NCBI RefSeq assembly: GCF_019703515.2 | Contig: NC_059351.1 | Coordinates: forward strand, 21,157,001-21,221,000 | Length of the DNA: 64,000 nucleotides | From: Myxocyprinus asiaticus | Taxonomy: Eukaryota; Chordata; Actinopteri; Cypriniformes; Catostomidae | Reading direction: 5' to 3' | In this document: piece after piece, positions 24,331 to 34,256 of the stretch | How positions within the stretch are numbered: the stretch's first letter is position 1 | How the letters are laid out: the number at the start of each line of letters is the position of its first letter | Notes under the pieces: generated by a model | The model's database searches: none | Told to the model about the DNA's origin: nothing | The model's input: only the letters and a program-made list of their open reading frames with translations | Program-made: the position numbers and the translations under genes

Positions 24331-24791
24331 GGGCCGCCAGGGGCCTGGGTAGCTCAGCTTTGTATTGATGCTGACTACCACCCCTGGAGTCGCGAGTTCA
24401 AATCCAGGGTGTGCTGAGTGACTCCAGCCAGGTCTCCTAAGCAACCAAATTGGCCTGGTTGCTAGGGAGGGTAGAGTCACATGAAGTAACCTCCTCGTGG
24501 TTGCAATGAGGGGTTCTCGCTCTCAATGGGGCGCGTGGTAAGTTGTGCGTGGAACGCGGAGATTAGCATGAGCCTCCCGTGCGGAGTCTCCACGGTGTCA
24601 TGCACAATGAGCCACGTGATAAAATGCACGGATTGACGGTCTCAGAAGCAGAGGCAGTTGAGACTTGTCTTCTGCCACCCGGATTGAGGTGAGTAACCAC
24701 GCCACCACGAGGACCTACTAAGTAGGAGGAATTGGGCATACCAAATTGGGAGAAAAGGGGATAAAAAAACAAACAAAAAATTATTACAAAA
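24331..24791 (+). repeat. tRNA-derived SINE, copy B
   Basis: Same family and orientation as copy A: GGGGCCTGGGTAGCTCAGC head, box B GAGTTCAAATCC, and the conserved body ending CAAATTGGGAGAAAAG followed by an A-rich tail. Flanked by AAGAATTCA at 24322-24330 and 24792-24800, the target duplication. A few extra bases lie between the left duplication and the head. Confidence 0.9.
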
Positions 24792-25136
24792 AAGAATTCA
24801 AGGCTGTACCAATCTGTGCTCAAGTGGAAATGCTACTGTAATTGTTACTCACCGTGCTTGGACTGTTCAACTCAATGTTAAAAAAACAAAAGGAATAACA
24901 TGCATTGATGAATCATTCCCAGTGAGACCAGGAATGTGTATAAACAAAGCAAATAGGGTCAACTTTGATTTCATGCTGACTTGAAGTCTCATGAGCTTTG
25001 AAAGGGTAAAGGATGTATTTGATTAGAATTGTTTGGACATTTCTATTGCACTTACTTAGACTTTAGTCATTTGTAGGACATTATAGGGTCACTGTAATTG
25101 TTTGTAGACAGGATTGGGATGGTATATGAAAGAGCT

Positions 25137-25246
25137 GGGTTGTGTTTCCCAACAGCATCGCAAGCTTAAGTTGATTGTAGAGTCCACTGGCGCCAGTGGT
25201 TTCTACGATCTACTTAGGCTTACAATGTTTTTGTGAAACGCAGCCC
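25137..25246. mobile_element. Short near-palindromic MITE
   Basis: 110 bp that folds back along its whole length around the perfect palindrome CCACTGGCGCCAGTGG (25184-25199). The arms read GGGTTGTGTTTCCCAA and, inverted, GGGCTGCGTTTCAC. No coding capacity. Confidence 0.8.
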
Positions 25247-25435
25247 TGGTCAGTTAATCAGGGATGTTGATACAGTAACTGCCTCACGGTGGAGGGATGA
25301 AGTCAAGGACACAGGAATGATTTTTGTTTGTACTTGTCTAACAAATATATAGTGTGTCTTAATATCAGTTATCTAGGCATTACAAGTAGCCTCTGTGTTA
25401 TCTAATATCTTTCTGTAAAGAAAATCAATGCTTCA

Positions 25436-25690
25436 AGGAATAGTTCACCCAAAAATGAAAATTCTGTCATCATTTACTCACCTTCAAGTTGTTCCAAATC
25501 CATGTGACTTTCTTCTGGGGAACACAAAAGCAGAATGTTCAGTCTCAGTCACCATTCATTTTAATTTTTTGTAAAAAATGTTGCAGTGAAAGTGAATTTT
25601 GACTGAGGCTGTTAATCCATATCCTTAAGCGCTCCACAGTGACAGAAGAAAAAGTCATACATTGCTTTCAGTTTTCTGTGAGACACAAAA
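25436..25690. repeat. Arm of an abundant fish foldback MITE
   Basis: Begins GGAATAGTTCACCCAAAAAT and continues CATTTACTCACCTTCAAG and TTCCAAATCCATGTGACTTT. The same arm is seen at 30975 and, inverted, at 28840-28925 and 31375-31487. The opposite arm of this copy is not evident. Confidence 0.6.
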
Positions 25691-26033
25691 GCAGAAATTC
25701 TGAAGAGTGTACTGCTCACTTTTTCAGTGCAGTTACACTGAATGGGGACTGGAGCTTTCCTGCTTTTAAAATGTACATTTTCCTGTCATATTCATGTCTT
25801 AATATATTAAATATAGTATTAAACTCATGCTGCTTGTGTAGTTTCTACATTCAATTTTTACTGAGGCTAAAAACTGGCAAACAGATGTAGGAGGCCAACA
25901 GGAGATAACCAAGACAGATACCAACAGATGCCTGCTGCCCTCATGTGGCTATGAGAGGGGGGAAAAAAACATCTACCACTACCTGTTACAGGCATGGTAA
26001 TCATCAAAATAGAGTAATAAAAAATAAAAAAAC

Positions 26034-26100
26034 ATTCACCCAAAAATGAAAAATATTTCTCCATTTACTCACCCTTATGTCATTCCAAATCCACATTTTT
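26034..26100. repeat. Fragment of the same foldback MITE arm
   Basis: CATTCACCCAAAAATGAAAA followed by CATTTACTCACCCTTATGTC, the end arm of the family at 25436 and 30975. Only about 65 bp are recognisable. Confidence 0.5.
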
Positions 26101-26833
26101 AAGGATATACTGGCCACTTTTTACCATATAATTATGGTAACAGATATGACAAAAAAGCACCATAAAATCATCATTAAAGTAGCCCATACATCTTATGTGC
26201 TATATTTCAAGTCTTCTTCAGCCATATGTTAGATTAGTGTGAGGAACAGACTGAAATTTAAGTGTAAATTTAAACGTACATTTAGCCATTTGTTATCACA
26301 AAATAAACCCTGGCAGTGTGCTCAGGATCTCGATGTGGAGTGGAGGGGTTTTGCATCATCCTGAAGTGGTTTATTTAGTGACAATGACCGACTAACTGTA
26401 CATTATCCCACTTATTACACGGCTACCTACCAAATAAATAAATAAATGGATATGAAGTAATGATTTGCATTGGAATTATGCTAATATGTGAGAATAAAGA
26501 AACCACAGAGTCTGCAGAAATGGCTGCATCCCACCTCCGGTTTGCATGGTTTTGCACCAGTTCTGTTGGTGTTTATTTTGTGAAGATGGCTGTCTTGACT
26601 GCTCATTATCCTGCTTATTACACAATGTGCCAAATTAGAGAGTAAATGGACATGAAACATTGATTTGAGTTAAATAATTTCATTTGCTTTCTTACTGAAA
26701 TTGCAGAGTGATACAAGAAGTAGGACAGATGACAAGACCAGGTGACTGATAAAATATTATTTATCCCTGTATGGTTATTCAGAAATATCAGACTGCTGGA
26801 TAGTGCAACTGACTAATCAGAATTGAGTACTGT

Positions 26834-28925
26834 AGACTCCAGTGGTTAAATCCATATCTTTAGAAGTGATATGGTACAGCTAGAAGTTTACATACACCTT
26901 AGCCAAATACATTTAAACTCAGTTTTTCACAAGTCCTGACATTTAATCGTAGAAAACATTGCCTGTCTTAGGTTAGTTAGGATCACTATTTTAAGAATGT
27001 GAAATGTCAGAATAATAGTAGAGAGAATGATTTATATCAGCTTTTATTTCTTTCATCACATTCCCAGTGGGTCAGAAGTTTACTTACACTTTGTTAGTAT
27101 TTGGTAGCATTGCCTTTAAATTGTTTAACTTGTGTCAAACCTTTTGGGTAGCCTTCCACAAGCTTCTCATAATAAGTTGCTGGAATTTTGGCCCATTTCT
27201 CCAGACAGAACTGGTGTAACTGAGTCAGGTTTGTAGGCCCCCTTGCTCACACGTGCTTTTTCAGTTCTGCCCACAAATATTCTATAGGATTGAGGTCAGG
27301 GCTTTGTGATGGCCACTCCAGTACCTTGACTTTGTTGACCTTAAGCCATTTTGCCACAACTTTGGAGTTATGCTTGGGGTCATTGTCCATTGGAAGACCC
27401 ATTTGCGACCGAGCTTTAACTTCCTGGCTGATTTCTTGATATGTTGCTTCAATATATCCACATAAATTTCCTTCCTCATGATGCCATCTCTTTTGTGACA
27501 TTCACCAGTCCCTCCTGCAGCAAAGCACCCCAACAACATGATGCTGCCACCCCCATGCTTCACGGTTGGGTTGGTGTTATCCGGCTTGCAATCCTCACCC
27601 TTTTTCTCCAAACATAACAATGGTCTTCATAGCCAAACAGATACATTTTTGTTTCATTAGACCAGAGGACATTGTCCCCATGTGCATTTGCAAACTGTAG
27701 TCTGGCTTTTTTTATGGCGGTTTTGGAGCAGAGGCTTCTTCCTTGCTGAGCAGCCTTTAAGGTTATGTCGATATAGGACTTATTTTACTGTGGATATAGA
27801 TACTTGTCTAACTGTTCCCTCCAGCATCTTCACAAGGTCCTTTGCTATTGTTCTGGGATTGATTTGCACTTTTTGCACCAAACTACAATCATCTCTAGGA
27901 GAATGCATCTTCTTCCTGAGCATATGATGGCTGCTTGGTCCCATGGTGTTTATACTTGCATATTATTGTTTGTACAGGTGAACGTGGTACCTTCAGGCAT
28001 TTGGAAATTGCTCCCAAGGATGAAACAGACTTGTGGAAGTCCACAATTTATTTATTTTTTTCCTGAGGTCTTGGATGATTTCTTTTGATTTTCCCATGAT
28101 GTCAATCAACTAGGCACTGAGTTTGAAGGTAGGCCTTAAAATACATCCACAGGTACACCTCCTATCAGAAGCTAATTGTCTAAAATCTTGACATCATTTT
28201 CTGGAATTTTCCAAGCTGCATATAGGCAGAGTTAATTTAGTGTATGTAAACTTCTGACCTACTGGAATTGTGATATAGTCAATTAAAAGTGAAACAATCT
28301 GTCTGTAAACAATTGTTGAAAAAATTACTTTACTATTAATTTACAATTACTTGTGTCATGCACATAGTAGATGTCCTAAACGACTTGCCAAAACTATAGT
28401 TTGCTAATATGAAATCTGTGGAGTGGTTAAAAAATTAGTTTTAATGACTTCAACTTAAGTGTATGCAAACTTCTGACTTCAACTGTATGTGTGGGTGAGA
28501 AACAGATCAATATTTAAGTCCTTTTTTACTAAAAATCTCCACTTTCACTTTCACATTCTTATTTTGTTTTTGGCGATTCACTTTCTTAGTGTATATCGCG
28601 ATCTACTGGGCAGGTAGGAGACTTTATACTAAAAAAGGACTGATCTGTTTCTCACCCACACCTGTCATATCACTTCTGAAGACATAAATTAAACCACTGG
28701 GTTTGTGCAGATTAATTTTGTGCTGCCTTTATATGCTTTTTGGAGTTTCAAAATGTAGGTCATCATTCAGTAGCAATGTATATTGACTGACAGAGCTGAA
28801 ATATTCTTCTAAAAATCTTTGTTTGTGTTCGGCAGAAGAAAGAAAGTCATACAAATCTGGGATGGCATGAGGGTGAGAAAGTGATGAGAGAATTTTAATT
28901 TTTGGATGAACTATTCCTTTAAGGA
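26834..28925. mobile_element. Foldback MITE interrupted by a Tc1-like element
   Basis: The interior is palindromic: CCAGTGGTTAAATCCATATC on the left (26839) mirrors the CATAAATTAAACCACTGG end at 28700, and GTGTGGGTGAGAAACAGATC (28490) mirrors GATCTGTTTCTCACCCACAC (28641). The right arm ends near 28925 with GGATGAACTATTCCTTTAA. The left outer arm is missing. The Tc1-like element at 26877-28485 sits in the left inner arm. Confidence 0.7.
26877..28485 (-). mobile_element. Decayed Sleeping-Beauty-type Tc1 element
   Basis: 1,609 bp between TA sites. The outer ends match the Sleeping-Beauty-like repeat pattern (GAAGTTTACATACACCTTAG left; CTTCTGACTTCAACTG right), and an inner direct repeat is visible at 27069 (GTCAGAAGTTTACTTACAC), as in the IR/DR group. 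The minus-strand transposase is broken by several frameshifts. Fragments at 27247-27620 keep DNDPKHNSK and [11 protein letters not shown], which hold the second and third catalytic acids. Not autonomous. Confidence 0.88.
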
Positions 28926-29271
28926 TCTATTTCACTTGATCTTTGGTTTTGTTGCTGTAACCTAATGTATTCATGTCCAATTCATGATTCAGTCATGTTT
29001 AATAATGTGTTGTTGTTTTTACGTAATTCAAACCAGTTATTTAGATGTTACCACATGAAGCACATTTTTTTCAGTGTATATTCACAATACATACCGGTAT
29101 ATATATTTTTTTCAGAATCAGAATATATATTTTCGTACATGTTTTTGAAATATACAGTGTTTTTATTGTGTGCTGTATGGGAACAATTTAACTAAATCCC
29201 TTTTCAAGCAATGATTTGTGTGTTTTATTAGATTTGATTGAACAGCACTGTGATATTCTTTGGTGCGTTTA

Positions 29272-29279
29272 TGACGTCA
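29272..29279 (+). promoter_or_regulatory. Consensus CRE upstream of the kinase exon 1
   Basis: TGACGTCA, a full palindromic CREB/ATF site, lies about 100 bp before the proposed kinase ATG in a CpG-containing stretch. Position and context favour a promoter element; function is inferred. Confidence 0.45.
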
Positions 29280-29376
29280 TCGATAGAATTCGAACTTTTC
29301 AATATGACATTTGTATATAATATTTGGATTTCTCGTGCTTCGCTGAGGGTGTATAGCTGTCGGTGTAGTTTGCAGC

Positions 29377-29497
29377 ATGGGTCAGCGCGGATCACGGAAA
29401 GTGAGACCTTTAGAAATACCGGATCACGGTGCGGCGGTCGAGTCCCATCAGCGACCCGCACGTGAATCCGCTAGCGACACGGCCAGGAGAAATCCTG
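29377..29497 (+). CDS. Probable exon 1 of the PIM-like kinase
   Basis: The ATG at 29377 opens a 40-codon frame (MGQRGSRKVRPLEIP start) in CpG-rich sequence unlike the AT-rich surroundings. It ends at a usable donor G|GTGACT in phase 1. That phase matches the exon beginning at 34083, and the whole predicted mRNA then stays in frame to the stop except for one frameshift in exon 5. The peptide is basic and low-complexity with no domain I recognise. Splicing across a 4.6-kb intron is inference, and the exon could belong to another transcript. Confidence 0.45.
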
Positions 29498-29520
29498 GTG
29501 ACTAGCTTGGACCTCAGTGA

Positions 29521-29610
29521 TATGGTACTATAATGTACCCTTGGAAAAGGTGCAAATTTGGCCTTTTAAGGGCACTGCCCCAGTGACAAGCACTTTGTAC
29601 CTTATGAATG
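29521..29610. repeat. Interspersed repeat fragment with GTACC motifs
   Basis: Contains GGTACTATAATGTACCC and CACTGCCCCAGTGACAAG, phrases of a common fish repeat built from GTACC motifs. A relative lies at 33645-33855, bracketing the unidentified minus-strand gene. Confidence 0.45.
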
Positions 29611-30118
29611 GCAAATTTGTACTCAATAAACTTGATGTTTAATCACATTTATTTAATAACATGAAACATTCAATAATTTCAAATGTTTTCACATTTTTGT
29701 TCACAATGTCACAGAATTAACACTTTAAACATCTCAGAACCACAATTTGTCATCAAATACAGTAGGATACATATTTTATAAGCCATTCCACTTTAAAAAT
29801 ATTACTGCACATGTCATTTTAACTTAAGTACCCTTTAATACTCACCCAAAAATACATTTTAGGAGCACATAAAGGGAGAGGTTTTAATGAATATCACAAG
29901 CTATCTTTTCAACACAATGGCAGTTGACGGTACCTCACTTGAAAACTTAAATTAGAACAAAACAAACACGTAAATACACAAACCACTTCGAAGGAGCTTC
30001 TCTCATTTCAGTTTGTTTCTCACAAAGAAATAAATTATCGTATGCCTTCAGACGACTTGAAATTAGATGCACAAATCACATGGACTACTTTTATGACATC
30101 TTTTGGGTCCTCTAAGCT

Positions 30119-30265
30119 TTAAATGAAGCCTCTATCCACTGCCATTGCATTGAAAGTGCGGGCTGTGATATTCATTAAAAATATCTCCTTTTCTGTCCCC
30201 ACATAAGAAAAGAAAGTCATACAGGTTTGAAACATCATGATGGTGAGTAAAATATGACAATTTTT
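30119..30265. repeat. Right-arm fragment of the foldback MITE
   Basis: Contains AAGAAAGTCATACAGGTTTG and CATGATGGTGAGTAAAAT, the inverted arm of the family at 25436 and 30975. The open frame read through it on the minus strand is not a gene. Confidence 0.5.
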
Positions 30266-30385
30266 ATTTTTCAGTGTTAATAGTCTCTTCTGGAACATAG
30301 GACGTCTTTGAATGATTCTTGACTCATATCTTTGCAATAGCACATTGCAGGAAGTGAGCATATTTTTCATAAAGGGCTAAAAAAT

Positions 30386-33098
30386 TCATGTTAAAAAAGA
30401 AAGTATGCACTGAAGTCTGCAATTACCCCCTCTTTGATAATTATTCTCCTTCACACCATCCATTTGATCAGGACTTGAACCATCCTGGTGAAAGCCATTT
30501 TCATATGGTGTATCAGCATCACACTGTAAGAGTAAAACATAATGTTAGAACAGTATTAAAACCATGCAAAACAAAACAAAACAAAAAAAAAAAAAAAAAT
30601 AGAAAAAAACTTTCCAAGCTTTACTTTGTCAAGCTTTGCTATGACAAAACTTACAGTATTACATCATTCTGACAAAACAACAACATTTGTTTGACAATAT
30701 TTACTACTCATATAATCCGCAGTAATGCCACAGTAAATACCTGGAAGATCTTCTGCAAGCATCTCCTCTCTTGCTTCAATGAATATTTTGGCCTGAAGGA
30801 TTTTTCTTGGAGCAAGCTCATGCTCAATACTAGTCAGGCCCTCCTTGGAGCACTGGACAGTTGATGAATGGATTTGGTCAATTTCATCACATAACTGAAA
30901 AAAAAAATTTGATAGTAATAGAAAGTTAATCATTCACATTAACTTGATATTAAAGTGGTCGCACCAGTCTTATAGAAATAGTTCACCCAAAAATGAAAAT
31001 TATGTCCTAACTCACCCTTATGTTGCTCCAAACCTGTATATATTTTTCTTCTGTGGAACACAAAAGGTGAAAGTTTGAAATCTTCATAGTGTTTATTGGC
31101 TATAATGTAAGTGGTTGGTGACTTAAAAAAAAGCTCAGAAAGAGGGGAAAATACCATAAAACCACAGTAAAAGTAATCAATGCTACTTAAACTATATTAC
31201 AAGTTTGTTCACAGGATGCAGTGAGAACCAGTGAGGTTTTCAGAGCTTTATTGCTTTAATTTGATAGTAAATAACAACTTAAATTATGTTCTGTTCATCA
31301 AAGTGATCATATCACTACAAAAAACTTGGAATACATCGCACCTTTTATTTCAAATACTTTTACTGTGGTTTATGTCCTGCCACCAGAAATTCACCTTTTG
31401 TGTTACAAAGAAGAAAAGAGTTATGTTGGTTTGAAATTACATTAGGGTGAGTAAAAGACAGAATTTTCCTTTTTGGGTAAACTATTCAACAACTTTTCAG
31501 CAATATAAAAATATTACAATGCCCAAGTGACAGAACAATTTTGTGCCCTTCTCATTTTCATGTCCTCCTGGTCTTTAAAATGTAGTTCTAACCTAGTGTT
31601 CCACGTGCAACACTGAAATCAAACATGTATTTTATGCTGATAATTGACATAAAATTATCTGTGATATTACTTTCACTTATCCGCCATGAAAACGTTTGCT
31701 GCATCCAGTCTTTAACAATCAAGGTATCTGGTAGCATCTTGCCATACAGTACATGCAAAATATTTACATGTCCCTCAAAGGTTTATCCTCATCAATGACA
31801 GCAAACTCCTGTTGGAGCCAAATAAAAAGTGCAGAGGAAAATATCTGTTCAATCTCAAATGTACAAACAATTTTTCCCATATGAACTTAAATTTTGCAAC
31901 CGCTCTTCAGTTATAAACAGTATTAATGCTATCAATGATTAGAAGCTACGTATATGTATTGTGAAAAGCACTACACAAATAAAAATGAAGACTTAAAATA
32001 TATGTCCTGTATTGTGCACTTGGCTAGCTAATGTGTTATACTACAGCAATTCACTCACCCCTGACACAGACCTGTGGCAGGCTCTTTGCAGTTTCTTCAA
32101 ACTGTATGACTGTGCTCAAAGTTCTTACACCTCTCCTCCTCGAGAATCATAAGGAACACGCTCCAAGAGATTGGTGCCAAGTATTCTAACAAAAACAGAG
32201 AAAAATACTGTATATAAGAATGATCAAGGATTACAGGCAATAAATGTCATAATACTTGGATTTCTTGTTAAAATACTGTGGCTGGGGAAGCAAAAGTGTA
32301 ATAAATCATCAATGTTTTTTAATACTTCGGGCATTCAGAATGAACGCTGGCATTTTTCCAGCTGTAGCATATTAAAAATGATATTATTGCTCGTGGATGG
32401 AAAACAATCATAGCCAATACACACTTGCTGTACACTGGCCCAAAGCCCCAGCTCTCTGGCTTGGTGAGCAGATTTGAACAGATTTCTCCCACGCCAGTGG
32501 ATGCATACTGTTACATGCTAAATACGTGGTGCAAGAAAGCAGTTTGACAGACTAAAGAGTATAAATGAAGAAAACATGACAAAAAAAGTCTTGAGGTGTA
32601 GTAGCTGTGGTATAAGCGGAATGATTGTCTCGAACATTGAATTATTAAAAATGAATGCAAACCTGAGGTGTAACGGCCGCAATGCGATTACCAATATGGG
32701 GTGTGCAATAATTCGATGGTCCCTCGTCGATTATTCCGTACTAAACTGAAGTAGGAAAACAATATGTTGGCTTTCTCAAGCCTGTATAATTTAATAAGTA
32801 TTTTGAGACCAAATATGGTTAGTACGTGAACACGTCAACGGCCGTCAATGAAAATTATTACCTACAAACACATAACAATTGGACAAATACACAAAATGCC
32901 AATTATAACAACATTTAAATTTAAACGTACCTCTGAATTTATGTGATTCTTCAGTGACTTCCAGGTTATTTTAACTTGAGGAGAAGATCCTCCACTGACA
33001 GTCAGAGATCCATCATAGTGTTGCAAGCGTTGGTCCATGCACATCCCAAACTTCCCGCGCACATCCAAAACTTCCCACGCATGGCGAGTCAGTCCCAT
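30386..33098 (-). CDS. Unidentified multi-exon gene, perhaps decaying
   Basis: Coding-like segments bounded by splice signals run leftwards on the minus strand. Segments: 33038 or 33098 to 32931 (ends KNHINSE); 32740-32663 (YGIIDEGPSNYC start); 32507-32425 (YASTGVGEICSNLL start); 32185-32072 (ILGTNLLERVPYD); 31808 to about 31690 (HVNILHVLYGKMLPD); 30894-30741 (LCDEIDQIHSSTV start); 30523-30386 (CDADTPYENGFHQDG, then TGA). Phases fit exactly across the first four segments (0, 0, then 2). Two frameshifts are visible, one near 32127 and one near 31779, and the joins around the last two segments do not fit. Two E2F-like GGGAAG sites lie just upstream. I recognise no domain. It sits inside intron 1 of the kinase, opposite strand; a transposon-borne gene is possible. 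Confidence 0.45.
30975..31487. mobile_element. Complete foldback MITE
   Basis: Starts ATAGTTCACCCAAAAATGAA and ends with the inverted counterpart CTTTTTGGGTAAACTAT. The arms carry CTCACCCTTATGTTGCTCC and, inverted, TTAGGGTGAGTAAAAG. About 510 bp, no coding frame. Confidence 0.65.
33041..33080 (-). promoter_or_regulatory. Two tandem E2F-like sites
   Basis: Two adjacent 20-bp copies (33041-33060, 33061-33080) read GCGCGGGAAGTTTGGGATGT-like on the minus strand. GCGGGAAG resembles an E2F site. They lie just before the Met at 33038 of the unidentified gene, so that Met is the likelier start; the one at 33098 would place these sites inside the coding region. Confidence 0.35.
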
Positions 33099-33644
33099 TG
33101 GACGAATTTGAATAAAGCCCTACACTGTGAAATTACCTGTTGCACTTGCAGCTCTTCAGTTTTTCTTGTTTAAAAAAGTTTGTATTAATTGTGCATAAGT
33201 TTGCACTCTTCCTTTGAATAAATGAAACATCCAAAAGATCCAAAGTTTAATGATTTTATTTAAAGAAACAGTTCATTTATTTTATATGGGATAAAATGGC
33301 ATTGTTTGTAATTTAATTTAATGAATTTGTTTTATATGTAAAAATAAATAAATAAATAAATAATAATCATCTTGACACTAAATATAAACACTAAAATCCA
33401 GGTCAGATATGATTTTTTTTTTTCACCTGTTGAATGTGACCAGAGAACATGAACTATTTTACTATATAACATTTTATTTTATCATTTATTATTTAAGTTT
33501 ATGTTGGTGTTGGGTGATTTTCAATTGCGTCTTTACTGAATTGTTGAGCTCACGTATGGGACAATGAAGTGAATTTCATGCACTTGAAGGGTTTGGCTTT
33601 GGGAGCTTTGAACCACCTCATCCCCCACCAGGCAAATCATTTGA

Positions 33645-33855
33645 TCATAGTATTTTGTACCTTTTTTGGGGGAAATGGTACATACATGGATCCTATGATG
33701 GACAGAAATGTATTTGTACCTTATCTATCCCTAAAGGGTACATATTAGTACCTTAAGGTGTAACTTTGACCCAGTGAGTGTACAATCACATAAGCTGTAG
33801 CCTACCCTATGTGATCACAAATGGACTCCGACCGTACCCTTTTTTCTGACAGTGT
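33645..33855. repeat. Interspersed repeat with GTACC motifs
   Basis: Repeated GTACC phrases (TATTTGTACCTTATC, GGGTACATATTAGTACCTTA) ending TTTTTTCTGACAGTGTATA, the terminus of a common fish element. Related to 29521-29610. Confidence 0.5.
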
Positions 33856-34082
33856 ATAAGTCACCTTATAATTTATGGTGAAATTTTGTAGTTTTATTTT
33901 TTTTTTTTTAGAAGACCCCAAAAATATGTTGTTTCTTCTTATTTTCAATATAAGTTATGCACATTGGGGTGTTTGGTGTTATGTTATAGTTTTTTACAGT
34001 GATGAGTATCCATTTTTATGAATATGCAATAATTAACAATATTTGTTTAAAACAAGCTTTTGGTAAATATTCCTCCCTTTAG

Positions 34083-34256
34083 ATCAGAATTCTCTACAGA
34101 TGATCACTGTAGAGGGCTTTGGTCTTCACCCTGTGGTCCCTCCCACTCAAGACCACCAGGACGTCCACAACGGTCCAGCTTGCTGGGCAACAGGGGACGC
34201 TGTGTGTCCTCGGACAGGACAGCTGGACAGTAAAGCTGTGGACACGAGTCCTAAGG
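34083..34256 (+). CDS. PIM-like kinase exon 2
   Basis: N-terminal extension before the kinase domain (MITVEGFGLHPVVPP region); no domain recognised. Acceptor TCCCTTTAG, donor G|GTGAGT, phase 1 at both ends. Confidence 0.65.
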
